DNA of 56,052 bases, from the NCBI GenBank assembly GCA_001940995.1, contig MSHC01000019.1, positions 11,930-67,981 of the forward strand. The letters are read 5' to 3'. Each line of letters opens with the position of its first letter. Within the stretch, counting starts at the first letter, position 1. Shown here one piece after another: positions 26,801 to 35,126 of the stretch. Source of the stretch: Ruminococcus sp. Phil15 (GTDB lineage: Bacteria; Bacillota; Clostridia; Oscillospirales; Ruminococcaceae). Under the pieces are notes generated by a model that was not told where the DNA came from, ran no database searches, and was given only the letters and a program-made list of their open reading frames with translations. The position numbers and the translations under genes are program-made.

Positions 26801-27036
26801 CTGACATAGGTTTTCAGACTGCGCTTGCTTTCTGCTCCCACGGCGAGATTGAATTTGCGGCTGTTGGTGGTGAGTATGAGCTGGATCGCGTCAAGAATCG
26901 TGGACTTGCCTGCTCCGTTATCGCCGGAAAACAAATTGGTATTTTTCAGGTGTATCGTTTCATTGCTGAAATAATGCCAATTGATAAGTCTGAGCTTAGT
27001 CAGTATCTTCTTCGTCTGCATAGCTTTCTGTTTCAC
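23815..27036 (-). CDS. jetC: Wadjet protein JetC (SMC/MukB-like ATPase)
   Basis: A 1073-residue SMC-type ATPase that extrudes DNA loops to sense small circular plasmids. Walker A is GDNGAGKST (residues 38-46). Two long coiled-coil arms (~240-430 and ~640-830) flank a hinge region (~450-620). The C-terminal head has the signature KSGGE, and the Walker B segment is VIMLDEAFDKMDEER. The frame overlaps the end of jetB by 41 nt; a GTG at 27036 or the ATG at 27021 could be the start. No frameshift or missing motif was seen, so the motor should be functional. Confidence 0.94.
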   Translation of the reverse strand: MKQKAMQTKKILTKLRLINWHYFSNETIHLKNTNLFSGDNGAGKSTILDAIQLILTTNSRKFNLAVGAESKRSLKTYVRGKTGEEGSEYIRKGAVISYIALEVYEESKQRYFVIGGKFDSPDLESEVKKKWFCEEGTLDQLSFIADNKPAKDEQFRNNGERVVFIHQTSLAKDRFKLRLGHLQDNFFELLAKSIAFKPMKDVKSFVSQFILPEKSIDIDALRENIRNLKEMQLLVEEVKKQVNDLEAIQKKYDDILHFDEQILVIDILIKIAEAEAKKASIADKTSQIRLAEQRLAQDEKARNDLSADIQRLNERYINVQTSLNSGESAFLISSIRSDIKDKEKDKSTLSDQLNQLKEQLKRIRTALRYIRKYSAVTDSEISALEQTEMDIQRRNSIIIDIERAFADAEKIIQDQLMDTKTELTALNKAIEQLSREIRDLEQNKLTYDKNVTMLKEVIQREFSARGIVSEVHILADLLEISDSKWQNAVEGYLNSQRFYIIVEPAYYDIAAEVYDKYKSKIHTAAIVNTAKLKTDITPDETSLASVVTSENRYAYAYACYLLGRVTMCESVSELKEHRIAITQGCMLYQGNALRKIDPKIYNMPYIGKYALQQQLKIKKAEYEDKSVGRSELKTQELDYTTILSVIRQCNFEILKPVITSPIEIQKITEDIRLLNQKLKEAENDPTYLQLQMEADELKRQLDSKDEELDNIKQSITKNRLSTENLTADIGQLEAEISNIESQISDMCKENEAALHDARHKFEEHKKAKSADTIWGNYQPRRETLRNQREKANNELHVMQSRYKDGELGTGIGMMSAYSEEYGALVKHDIIKYEEQLRGIKDNCETEFRESFLAKMRENIENAISLFKELNKTLKPIYYGNDSYRFDYSSDKRKKRLYDMIISDFNLGGFNLFSTQFDEEYHDEMNELFSKLTASDENGDDVLREYTDYRSYLDYDIEIISKDGKSQKFSKIYREKSGGETQTPYYVAIAASFAQLYSTGETIRVIMLDEAFDKMDEERIESMLTFFKSQNFQIILAAPTSRLELIGEQADNIVMVYTDSGHNSFAEEFSYDEL

Positions 27037-27628
27037 CGCCGTTCACATATTTATCAAGTTTATCTTTCGTTTCTTCATAGACTGTATTCAGCTCTGTTCC
27101 ATCAAAAGCAAGTATAACTGAGGGATAGATCTGTAGCCGTGTATCGGGATTTCCCATATCAGCGTCAAGATTATTGATGATGTGGTATTTTTTCAATAAA
27201 CCGAGTGCAGAGCGCATATCCTGTTTTTTCAGCCTTTCGTTTCTCAGACTGCGGTATCTGTCGTATAACTCGTCAACATATGCGATCACATTTTCTGTCG
27301 GAGGAAGCTTTTTCTTTTCCTCTATAAAAATAAGCCGCAGGATAAGAAGTATCATACTGTCGAGGAGCTTCAAACGGATAAGTCCTGTGCCATAGGTATT
27401 GTTAAGGGAGATCACGCCGTATTCTTCATTGATCGAAATATCATAGCCGAGCAGGTCAAAATAGGCGATAAACAGCTCTTTTTCATTCAGAATGAAGTAG
27501 TAGCAGTTTTTCGTTTCGGTACAGTTCTTTAGGATAAAGCATTCATTCAAGAGCTTATTGGCATTGATCCTGAATTTATCCTTTGACACACTGCCGAGAA
27601 ATTTATCAAGACGTGTTTCATGATCCAT
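26996..27628 (-). CDS. jetB: Wadjet protein JetB (MukE-like, DUF4194)
   Basis: A 210-residue kite-type subunit that bridges the SMC ATPase heads and the kleisin-like JetA. LRLIFIEEKKKLPPTENVIAYVDELY and the following RKQDMRSALGLLKKYHIINN-like winged-helix region fit DUF4194. It starts within the last codons of jetA (AAAGGAGG ahead of the ATG) and overlaps jetC, giving a tightly coupled operon. The acidic C-terminal tail (ESYADEEDTD) lies in the overlap. Confidence 0.9.
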   Translation of the reverse strand: MDHETRLDKFLGSVSKDKFRINANKLLNECFILKNCTETKNCYYFILNEKELFIAYFDLLGYDISINEEYGVISLNNTYGTGLIRLKLLDSMILLILRLIFIEEKKKLPPTENVIAYVDELYDRYRSLRNERLKKQDMRSALGLLKKYHIINNLDADMGNPDTRLQIYPSVILAFDGTELNTVYEETKDKLDKYVNGGETESYADEEDTD

Positions 27629-29039
27629 GCTGCTTTGCCCTCCTTTTCAGAGTAAAATCTTTGAATGTGAAGCCGTTATTGCATATGATATTTTCTTTTG
27701 GCAGAACAATATATTCGGAGCGTTTATCTCTGCCGTAAATACTAATAAAAATCGCCCGTATCATATCACGCTTTGTATGCACTTCGATCTCTGATGCATT
27801 GATCTCTGCTCTGTCTTTCAGCAAAATCCGTACAAATGCATTGATATTCTTTCTTGAAAAGCGGTGTTCATTCTTTTCTTTCAGCGCAGTCCGCCTTTGG
27901 AGTATTTCTTCTTCCGAAACGGTCTGCGGTGTGAAGATTTCGTCTACATCAACGATCTTTTTGGATATGCCGATAGTTTTCAGCGACTCTCCGCTGAGAA
28001 AGCCCTGTGGAAACATATTGAATATCCTGCAATAATCATCGGGCACATCATCATAAATGCCGTATTCTTCTTCGGATTCAAACGCATTTGCAAGACATCT
28101 CAGGATCGTAGAAATTTTCCCCTCTATATTGTTGGTATTCAAAAACGCAAGTTTAGCCCTATTGACCGCACTTCTCAGATATTTGGAATGCTTGCGTTCT
28201 ATTTCTTTCTCAATATCGTCATAGGAATCAAAATAGCCGATCACATTTGTAATTATTTCTATGACCTTGTCGCCTGCTTCGGTTTTGTCGTTTTCTCCCT
28301 CAATATTCTGGTAGCCGATGACAGCCCTTTCCCTAATCCCTTCATCACCCAATATATCACGGAGACGGCTTACGATCGTGTTGCGGAATCTCGAAACATT
28401 GTCATTGGTTTTCATGCGGTGATATGCCTTTGAGCCGATGTTTTCATTATAGGAGAAGAAATGCTCCATAAGTTCTTCGGGTGTCTGTCCCTCTGTCAAT
28501 TCATCAATATATTTTCTGATACCTGTATTAAGCTTTTTCAGTTCCGTGAAAAGTGCAAGTGTTCTGTCGTACACAGGCTTGATGATCTGCGGATATGGTC
28601 TGTCATATAGATTTTCATTGGTAAGAAGTGAATAAATTGCAGAGACTTCGCTTTGATATTCCATTTCCTTTACATCGGTAATGGCAGTGAAAGCCTGCAT
28701 AATGGTAACTGAATGGTTGGGCATAACGATTTTTGCACGCTGATCGTTGCCAAATTCATATTCGATCCATCCGTATGCTTTTAGCTTTCTGAGAAATTCG
28801 TTTGCTTTGGCGCGAGAATCCTTGAAAACCTCTGCACCGTCCTCAAATTGTATATCCGCTGAGTTGTTTCGGTCAAAATAGTCCGTAAGCTGTAAAACAA
28901 GAACTTCCTTATCTATACCATAGGACAGCTCAGTACGGTATGAGTTATAAATTATTTCAAGACAGTCAATGAATATGTTCTGATATTTGCCTGTAAGTGC
29001 CTTGAAAAAGTCACTCCCTGTTATGCTAAATATATTCAT
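27618..29039 (-). CDS. jetA: Wadjet protein JetA (kleisin-like, DUF5716 type)
   Basis: A 473-residue first subunit of the Wadjet operon, the kleisin/MukF-like linker. The N-terminus MNIFSITGSDFFKALTGKYQNIF matches the DUF5716-type JetA found in Clostridia. A winged-helix region (KLKAYGWIEYEFG, ~90-105) and a helical middle portion follow. GGAGGTAT precedes the ATG. The combination of DUF5716 JetA with DUF4194 JetB and an SMC JetC suggests the subtype usually called type II, though this needs profile comparison. It heads the transcript from the promoter at 29094-29123. Confidence 0.88.
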   Translation of the reverse strand: MNIFSITGSDFFKALTGKYQNIFIDCLEIIYNSYRTELSYGIDKEVLVLQLTDYFDRNNSADIQFEDGAEVFKDSRAKANEFLRKLKAYGWIEYEFGNDQRAKIVMPNHSVTIMQAFTAITDVKEMEYQSEVSAIYSLLTNENLYDRPYPQIIKPVYDRTLALFTELKKLNTGIRKYIDELTEGQTPEELMEHFFSYNENIGSKAYHRMKTNDNVSRFRNTIVSRLRDILGDEGIRERAVIGYQNIEGENDKTEAGDKVIEIITNVIGYFDSYDDIEKEIERKHSKYLRSAVNRAKLAFLNTNNIEGKISTILRCLANAFESEEEYGIYDDVPDDYCRIFNMFPQGFLSGESLKTIGISKKIVDVDEIFTPQTVSEEEILQRRTALKEKNEHRFSRKNINAFVRILLKDRAEINASEIEVHTKRDMIRAIFISIYGRDKRSEYIVLPKENIICNNGFTFKDFTLKRRAKQHGS

Positions 29040-29093
29040 CGGCTATACCTCCGTATCTTTTTATCTCGTCGAAATATACGATATACCATTATA

Positions 29094-29123
29094 ATTATAG
29101 CATAATATTCCTTGTCTTGTCAA
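29094..29123 (-). promoter_or_regulatory. Sigma-70 promoter of the jetABCD operon
   Basis: On the minus strand TTGACA (29118-29123) and TATAAT (29094-29099) are perfect and separated by 18 bp, leaving a ~45-nt leader to the jetA ATG. The defence operon therefore appears constitutively expressed. Confidence 0.85.
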
Positions 29124-29170
29124 TTGCGTGTGAGCAAATTTCACTTTGAACCTAGGAATCAAAGTTTCCC

Positions 29171-30010
29171 TCAATCTTCATTACCGTCATCATCTTTCGT
29201 TTCTTGAATGCCGTGGGTACGCATATCCTTTCGCAACTGTTTCATCTGCTTTTCAGCAGAATATTTATCCTGCCGTGAACCTAATTTAACGGTTTTTAAT
29301 CCCTTACTTTGAGAAGTTTGTTTGAATAAATCAGGACGTCCTGACGATTTTTTCCTTTTGATGCCCTTGCCGTTCTTTTCATATAAAATCTTAAAGCTGG
29401 GCGGCATTTTGTCTGCCTTTAAGTAGCTTTCATGTATCTCGCTCAGATAGCCGTTTATCGCAGTATTAAGGAAACGCTCAAAGATATAATAATCGTTCGG
29501 AGCAACATAGCCCATTGTTTTTATTCCTTTTGTGATGATGAATACCTTCCCGTCAGGGATATTGTCTTTGACTTCCTGCGGTACTTTTACAGGATCGAGG
29601 TCTTTAATGTCAACTACTTCGATATTATACCCAATTGATTTGAGTGCAGGATATAGGGTGCTTGTATACTTTTTCCCCGTAAGAAGCTCTTTCCCCATAT
29701 GATAGACCTTCATACTATCACTGTCAAATTGGTTGTCATCAAGTTTCTGCCGTGCCTGCATTCCCTGATAGAAGCCCTCGTCATATCCGCTTGCAAAAAC
29801 GGCGATGCTCTCAAATGAAACACCGTAAACGTCAGCCAAAGTCTGAACATAATACTCCGTTATCTTAACTTTGCCGTTTTCTATGCCATTGTAGATAGTT
29901 CTCGAACCGCCCATAAGTTCAGCAACCTTCGCTTGCGTGTAACCATGCTCTTTTCGCAGTTTTACAATGTTCTGACGAGTTAGCTCCTGATTGATATTAT
30001 CTTTCGCCAT
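29171..30010 (-). CDS. XRE family HTH regulator of the element
   Basis: A 279-residue protein with an N-terminal Cro/C1-type helix-turn-helix (residues ~13-68: IVKLRKEHGYTQAKVAELMG, then TIYNGIENGKVKITEYYVQTLADVYG). The middle part (~80-200) is an uncharacterised domain, and the C-terminus is highly basic (KGIKRKKSSGRPD, KQMKQLRKDMR). It probably represses genes of the element. It faces away from the DUF3987 gene across a 258-bp region containing inverted repeats that may be its operators. Separate from the jet operon, whose promoter lies downstream of its stop codon. Confidence 0.85.
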   Translation of the reverse strand: MAKDNINQELTRQNIVKLRKEHGYTQAKVAELMGGSRTIYNGIENGKVKITEYYVQTLADVYGVSFESIAVFASGYDEGFYQGMQARQKLDDNQFDSDSMKVYHMGKELLTGKKYTSTLYPALKSIGYNIEVVDIKDLDPVKVPQEVKDNIPDGKVFIITKGIKTMGYVAPNDYYIFERFLNTAINGYLSEIHESYLKADKMPPSFKILYEKNGKGIKRKKSSGRPDLFKQTSQSKGLKTVKLGSRQDKYSAEKQMKQLRKDMRTHGIQETKDDDGNED

Positions 30011-30104
30011 ATCTCTTTTTCCTCCGGAAGTGTCTTGCGAACAACAAACATATTAAAAGTATAAGGTGATAGTGTCCTAATTATCCTTGACTATGTCTTA
30101 AATT

Positions 30105-30175
30105 AGCTTGACATATTGAAATGTCGGATTTCTTATGGCACAATTTTATCATAGACTTGAAGATATGTCAAGAGA
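30105..30175. promoter_or_regulatory. Candidate operators between the XRE and DUF3987 genes
   Basis: GACATATTGAAATGTC is a 5+6+5 palindrome, and related half-sites (GACTATGTC, GATATGTCAAG) occur nearby. They surround TTGAC-type -35 boxes, as expected for autoregulation by a lambdoid-type repressor. No footprint data exist, so binding is inference. Confidence 0.45.
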
Positions 30176-30268
30176 CAATCAAGCCTACAATAGCAGAGGA
30201 CAGAAAGAAATACTCTGCTGCACATATAAAAGCGCTTTTATAAATCCATAAGAAAGGAAAACAACCTA

Positions 30269-31729
30269 TTGAACGACAATAATCAGTGGGCAACTCCCAC
30301 ACCACTCCGTCCCGACGGTACAAACCTCCTGCCGTTCCCCGTGAATGCTCTGTCGCCAATACTTCGTGAAATGGCAAGTGCAATAGCAACAACGACTTCA
30401 ACCGACATTGCAATGGCAAGCACGGCGATACTCTCGGCGGTGAGCTACCGCTTTTCGGGAGTGTATCGAATGTCGGCAAAGCGTGACCACACTGAGTCTT
30501 TGGTGCTTGATGCATTGACTGTAGCAGAGCCGAGTTTCAAGAAATCGCCTGTTATCTCAATGGTGAAGCGACCGTACATACAGTTCGCCCATGATTGGAA
30601 CGAGAACAACAAACAGGATATTTTTAAGTCACAGGCTGAGTACAAGCTGTTAGAGGGCAAGCTCGAAGCTCTTGAAAAGAAGAAAGATGTAACCGCCGAC
30701 GAGATTGCCAAACTCCAGACTGACCTGAGCAATATCCCTCCGAGCAACTTTTGCAGGATAGTTGTTGATGATATTACACCTGAATCACTTGTACATCAGA
30801 TCGAAGAAAACGGCACTCTGCTTATGATTTCGGATGAAGCCGGAATGCTCGGAAATTTCAGCGGACGGTACAGTAACAATGTTCCGAACCTCGATCTCCT
30901 GCTGAAATCGTGGAACGGCGGGACCTACATCAGCGACAGAGCGACAAGGGCAAGTATTGTCCTCAAAAAGCCGTATATGTCGATTTGCCTTGCCTGTCAG
31001 CCTTATGTGTTCGACAACATGATAAACAACACAGATTTCCGTGGCAGCGGTCTTATCGCAAGGCTTGTTTACTGTTTCCCCACAAGTAATATCGGCTCTC
31101 GCAAGTACGATACGCAGCCAGTCCCCGAAGAAGTCGCTGAGAATTACAAGAAGCTAATCTACAAGCTGTTAAACAATAAGTTCACTTACCATGATGAAAA
31201 AGAGCTGTATTTGCACTTCGACTGCAAGGCTTATCAGGAGTTCGTTGATTACTACAACGGACATATCGAACCGAAACTTCTCACTGACATGGCGTTCTGC
31301 AAGGACTGGGGCGGAAAATATCACGGCTTGATTTTAAGACTCTGCGGTATCATTCATTGCGTGAAATGTGCGCTGAATGGCGAGAATCCTGTTGAAGTCC
31401 GTGTAAATCTCTATACGTTCTGCAATGCTATCGAAATAGCGGAATACTACCGTGAGCAAGCGATATATGCTTATAGTCTCGGAGATATTGACCTCGGAAC
31501 GGTCAAAGCAGAAAGGGTGCTAAACAAGATACGCTCAAAGGGTATCCATGAAATCAGACAGAATGACCTTTACAAGCTCTGCCGTTGTACGCTTTTCAAG
31601 AATGCTGCCGACTTCGGTGAGACTGTGGATATGTTGGAGGAATACAACTATCTACGCCGTGAAAAGGTTCGGGGAGCAAACGACAATGACAAAAGTGGGA
31701 TTATGGTTTTCATAAATCCCAAAATCTGA
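30269..31729 (+). CDS. DUF3987 family replication-type protein
   Basis: A 486-residue protein of the DUF3987 family found on plasmids, prophages and integrative elements. Visible features are the N-terminal FPVNALSPILREMASAIA motif, a charged coil (~125-160), an acidic LLMISDEAGML segment resembling Walker B, and the FRGSGLIARLVYCFP motif typical of the family. The usual phosphate-binding loop is not obvious. A TTG start is chosen because AGAAAGGAA sits at proper spacing and no ATG is nearby. It probably aids replication of the excised circle; biochemical activity is unknown. Confidence 0.8.
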   Translation: MNDNNQWATPTPLRPDGTNLLPFPVNALSPILREMASAIATTTSTDIAMASTAILSAVSYRFSGVYRMSAKRDHTESLVLDALTVAEPSFKKSPVISMVKRPYIQFAHDWNENNKQDIFKSQAEYKLLEGKLEALEKKKDVTADEIAKLQTDLSNIPPSNFCRIVVDDITPESLVHQIEENGTLLMISDEAGMLGNFSGRYSNNVPNLDLLLKSWNGGTYISDRATRASIVLKKPYMSICLACQPYVFDNMINNTDFRGSGLIARLVYCFPTSNIGSRKYDTQPVPEEVAENYKKLIYKLLNNKFTYHDEKELYLHFDCKAYQEFVDYYNGHIEPKLLTDMAFCKDWGGKYHGLILRLCGIIHCVKCALNGENPVEVRVNLYTFCNAIEIAEYYREQAIYAYSLGDIDLGTVKAERVLNKIRSKGIHEIRQNDLYKLCRCTLFKNAADFGETVDMLEEYNYLRREKVRGANDNDKSGIMVFINPKI

Positions 31730-31831
31730 ACAATCGACATTATCGACATTTTTGGAATCCGATTGTGCCGAAAATGCTGATAGTTCATAAAACTAAAAAT
31801 ACAAACCATAGAAAGAGAGAGGTTTAATATT

Positions 31832-32128
31832 ATGACTACAACAGAGAAAAAGAGAATCGTTGACAACATTCTGGAGCTGCTCATTCAACTCACCGAGGAC
31901 GGAGAGAACTCCGCTCCGCAGACCACCAAAGCACCGATTTCCGACAAGGCCGAGATGCTGACTATCAAGGAGAGTGCCGCACTCATCAGCGGACTTTCCG
32001 AACATACTGTCCGTCAGCTTGTAAAACAGGGTAAGGTGAAATCCGTCCGCACTGGCGAGGGCAAGCGTGGAAAGATTCTTGTCAACAAGGCTGACCTGCT
32101 GATGTACTTTAACGGAAAGGCTGTGTAA
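31832..32128 (+). CDS. Excisionase-family helix-turn-helix protein
   Basis: A 98-residue protein. The C-terminal ~55 residues (MLTIKESAALISGLSEHTVRQLVKQGKVKSVRTG and VNKADLLMYFNG) form the MerR-like HTH of small excisionases. The N-terminal 40 residues are charged and probably flexible. AGAGAGAGG precedes the ATG. In such elements the protein bends DNA at att sites and favours excision, or regulates the mobilization genes. Confidence 0.85.
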   Translation: MTTTEKKRIVDNILELLIQLTEDGENSAPQTTKAPISDKAEMLTIKESAALISGLSEHTVRQLVKQGKVKSVRTGEGKRGKILVNKADLLMYFNGKAV

Positions 32129-32538
32129 GATATGATTGAAATGTCATTCTGATAACGACCAAATGAACTTGGACATTTTTGTCCGAGTTCATCGCTCTGC
32201 CCCGATATTTTTCAGAATTTCAGGGCAAGGATTTACTCGATTATGAGTAAAACACCTGAGCCGATTTTCAAAAATTGTAATGCGGATTTTTGAATAAATG
32301 TATCCACATTTTCGGCTGCTCCGCCAGCCGATTGAGCCTCGCAGAGCCCCATAAGCATTTTTGATAGTCCGATTAGGCTGTCGAAAGTGCTTTGGGGTTA
32401 CTGGCGGCGCACCGCAAGTAACTTTGGCTCTCCGAGCCGTTTGTTCCTGCGATACACTTATCGTTCAGGGACAATTCGTTTGTATCAGCAATCCCCTCGG
32501 AAGAGGATTCAGATATATGAATTTTAGGAGACATGAAT
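32129..32538. other. Non-coding region ahead of the relaxase gene, with several stem-loops
   Basis: No gene is supported in these 410 bp. Hairpins are TGAACT..AGTTCA (around 32164-32192), TTTACTC/GAGTAAA (around 32231-32251), and the oriT-like structures at 32347-32422. The density of inverted repeats next to a MobV gene suggests the transfer origin and possibly the replication origin. Confidence 0.55.
32347..32422 (+). promoter_or_regulatory. Candidate oriT of the MobV relaxase
   Basis: CCCCATAAGCA and TGCTTTGGGG form an imperfect inverted repeat. It is followed directly by a 26-bp palindrome (32397-32422) whose arms are GTTACT and AGTAAC around GCGG and CCGC. It lies ~115 bp before the relaxase gene, the usual position for a MobV origin. 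The nick site itself is not identified. Confidence 0.55.
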
Positions 32539-33723
32539 ATGAATACAAAGACTATCTCAATGTGTCAGGGAAAAGGCAGCCTGTCTCATAATAATCGAGG
32601 ATTCACAGCCAAGAATATTAATAGCTCACGAACTGCGGACAACATTGTTTTTGTCCGTCAGGACTTGGGCGAAACTTACGATCGGTTTTTCGGTGAAGCA
32701 GTAGAAAGATACAATGCTCGTCAGAAAAGAAGTGATCGCAAGATTTCAGACTACTTTCAGCACCTGTTCAAACGTTCGCCGAGTGCGAGTGTTATCACAG
32801 GATCGAACAAGCAAAAGAGCTTCTACGAGGACTTGGTGCAGATAGGTACAAAGGACGATACAGGTATTGGCTCTGATGATGCTGAAACGGCAATCAAGTG
32901 TATGCATGAATATATGAAAGGCTTTCAGGAAAGAAATCCGAATTTTCATGTATTCAATGCTGTGATGCACCTTGATGAAGCAACTCCACATTTACATATC
33001 GACTATATCCCCATAGGGCATTTCAGTAACGGTCTTGATACCAGAAATGCAATGGCGAAAGCTCTCGAAGAAATGGGATATGGCAAGGGTGCAAATGCGA
33101 TCAATCGTTGGCGTTTATCCGAGTGGGAAGTTCTGCACCGGATTTGCGCGGCTCACGGCATTGAAATATCCGAACCGAAGAAGTCTAGAGGGTACAGTTA
33201 CACCGTGCAGGAGTACGGCGAACATAAGGATAAGATCAGGGAGCTTGAAGCCGAGAAAGCTAAGGCAATAGCCGAACGTGACAAAGCCCGTGTTGAATTT
33301 GATAAGCTCTCCAAGAAGAAAGTTAAAATATCCGAGATTGAGGGTATCGAAGCCAAAGAGTCAATGTTCGGTAAAAAGGTCACGCTGTCCAAAGAGGACT
33401 ATGACAAGCTGAATGACACAGCTAAGAAGTATGTGGCTATGGAGAAAACGACAAAGAAACTCAAATCCGAGCGTGATACGGCGGTGCAGAGGTATGACGA
33501 ACTGAAAAAGAAGTATAATTCAGTTTCTACGGAACTATCAGATTATAAAAATAAAGAAGATGAAAAGCGTTATTTCTCCCGTGAGAAGCTGAATAAGCAG
33601 ACACAGCAAATCTCCGACCGTGAGAAACTCCGTAAAGCTATGGCGTTTATCTCCGCTTGTGGGCTGTCGAACGATTTTGCTCGGTTTAAGTTCAACAAAA
33701 TAAGAGGTTCAGAATTAGAATAA
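32539..33723 (+). CDS. MobV family relaxase (plasmid recombination/mobilization protein)
   Basis: A 394-residue relaxase of the Pre/MobV family, which nicks oriT and leads DNA transfer. The metal-binding motif is MHLDEATPHLHIDYIP (around residues 145-160), and the N-terminal segment carries SLSHNNRGFTAKNI. The C-terminal half is a long charged coiled coil. The second ATG (32539) is preferred over 32533 because AGGAG lies eight bases before it. With no secretion genes in the element, transfer would rely on another conjugative machinery. Confidence 0.88.
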   Translation: MNTKTISMCQGKGSLSHNNRGFTAKNINSSRTADNIVFVRQDLGETYDRFFGEAVERYNARQKRSDRKISDYFQHLFKRSPSASVITGSNKQKSFYEDLVQIGTKDDTGIGSDDAETAIKCMHEYMKGFQERNPNFHVFNAVMHLDEATPHLHIDYIPIGHFSNGLDTRNAMAKALEEMGYGKGANAINRWRLSEWEVLHRICAAHGIEISEPKKSRGYSYTVQEYGEHKDKIRELEAEKAKAIAERDKARVEFDKLSKKKVKISEIEGIEAKESMFGKKVTLSKEDYDKLNDTAKKYVAMEKTTKKLKSERDTAVQRYDELKKKYNSVSTELSDYKNKEDEKRYFSREKLNKQTQQISDREKLRKAMAFISACGLSNDFARFKFNKIRGSELE

Positions 33724-33767
33724 AAGAAAAAATACTGTGGCATACCCGAAAAAGTCTATCAAACCAC

Positions 33768-33818
33768 TTGACAACGGCGGTATATTGCGCTAAGGTTATA
33801 GATGTACAAGGGTATGTC
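33768..33818 (+). promoter_or_regulatory. Integrase promoter and shared 14-bp motif
   Basis: TTGACA at 33768-33773 and TAAGGT at 33791-33796 are 17 bp apart. Just downstream TACAAGGGTATGTC (33805-33818) is the exact reverse complement of 21885-21898, which overlaps the TATAAT of the first gene at the other end. A common operator is a reasonable reading. Confidence 0.5.
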
Positions 33819-33839
33819 ATAGATTTTAGGAGGTAATTT

Positions 33840-35022
33840 ATGGCAACCATAAAGAACCGTGGCAACAGTTATCTTATGAGGGTGAGCTGTGGCTACGATG
33901 TTAACGGCAGACACAAGGAACAGTCCATGACGTGGAAGCCTGATGAGGGAATGACACAGCGACAGATCGAAAAGGAGCTTAACCGTCAGGCGGTGATGTT
34001 CGAGGAATCGGTAAATCACGGCTTCAAGACCTCGGCTATCAAATTTCAGGAGCTTGCGGAGGAATGGTTCGAGAACTACGCTAAGAATGTCCTCAGAAGC
34101 ACCACCTACGAAAGAATGCTCCAGCTTACTCACCATGTCTATCCTGCGATCGGTCATCTGCGTATAGACAAGATCACAGCAAGACGGTTGCAGGGTTTTG
34201 TGAACTCTCTTGCCAAAGAGGGGGCTAACGAAAAGACAGGTAAGCCCCTCGCACCTAAGACAATTCGTCACAATCTCAGCTTTATTTCGGACGTTTTCAG
34301 CTATGCAGTTCGTATGGATTTGGTAGCTGACAATCCGTGCAGGAAAGTGACTATCCCAAAAGTCGAGGTCAAGGAGAAGCCTATCTATTCTCAGGAGGAA
34401 ATGGCACAGCTTCTCACAGCTATAAACGGCGAACTGACGAAGTATAGAGCTTTTTTTCTTTCTGATAGCGTACAGTGGTTTTCGTAGAAGTGAGATGTTG
34501 GGACTTGAATGGAAAGATGTAGACTTTGAGCATAACATCATCAGTATCAAGAGAACATCCAACTATACATCCGAGCGTGGTATCTATACTGACACTACAA
34601 AGACCAAACGCTCAAAGCGTGTGCTGAAAATTTCTCCCTACATCATGGACATTCTCAAAGAGATGAAAGCCGAGCAGGACGATGAATCACTCCGACTTGG
34701 TGATAAATGGGTAGGAACTGACAGACTGTTCGTGAAATGGAACGGCGAACCTATGAATAATCAGACTCCCTACGGTTGGCTGAAAGAGTTCTGCGAAAAG
34801 AACGATATGCCTTTCTACGGCATACATAGTTTCAGGCACTTCGCAGCTTCCGCTTTAATCTCGGCAGGACTTGATGTGACAACTGTTTCGGAAGCGTTAG
34901 GACATTGCAATTCAGGAACGACTTTGAATGTTTATTTCCATATGTTCCAGAACGCACAGGCGAGAGTGGCTCAGGCTATGGACGGAGCATTCAGCTTTCT
35001 TCCGCAAGATAGCACAACCTAA
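33840..35022 (+). pseudogene. Tyrosine recombinase integrase, split by a +1 frameshift
   Basis: The first frame (33840-34487) holds the AP2-like arm-binding and SAM-like core-binding domains and ends prematurely after KYRAFF. The second frame (from about 34459 to 35022) continues with LIAYSGFRRSEMLGLEW, HSFRHFAASALISAG, GHCNS and a final tyrosine in LNVYFHMF. The join falls in a run of seven T residues at 34451-34457. Removing one T restores a normal integrase of ~393 residues. All catalytic motifs are otherwise present. It may be a recent mutation, a slippage-controlled gene or a sequencing error. AGGAGG precedes the ATG. Confidence 0.88.
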
Positions 35023-35075
35023 AACAAGTAGTACGCTACAAAATCGTAATAGCGGACAACACTGATTTTCACTAT

Positions 35076-35117
35076 AAAAGAAAAACTCGGAAACGGCGAT
35101 ATTACGCTGTTTCCGAG
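35076..35117 (-). terminator. Replacement terminator for the tRNA operon, supplied by the element
   Basis: CTCGGAAAC (35086-35094) pairs with GTTTCCGAG (35109-35117), followed in the minus direction by TTTTTCTTTT. It is ten bases beyond tRNA-Glu and inside the element. It shares the core GGCGATAT with the native terminator at 21672-21711. Confidence 0.8.
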
Positions 35118-35126
35118 AATTTAAAG

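Noticed and set aside
33759-34562. 267-residue minus-strand ORF across the integrase
   Set aside because: It is antisense to strong integrase motifs on both sides of the frameshift and has no independent support.
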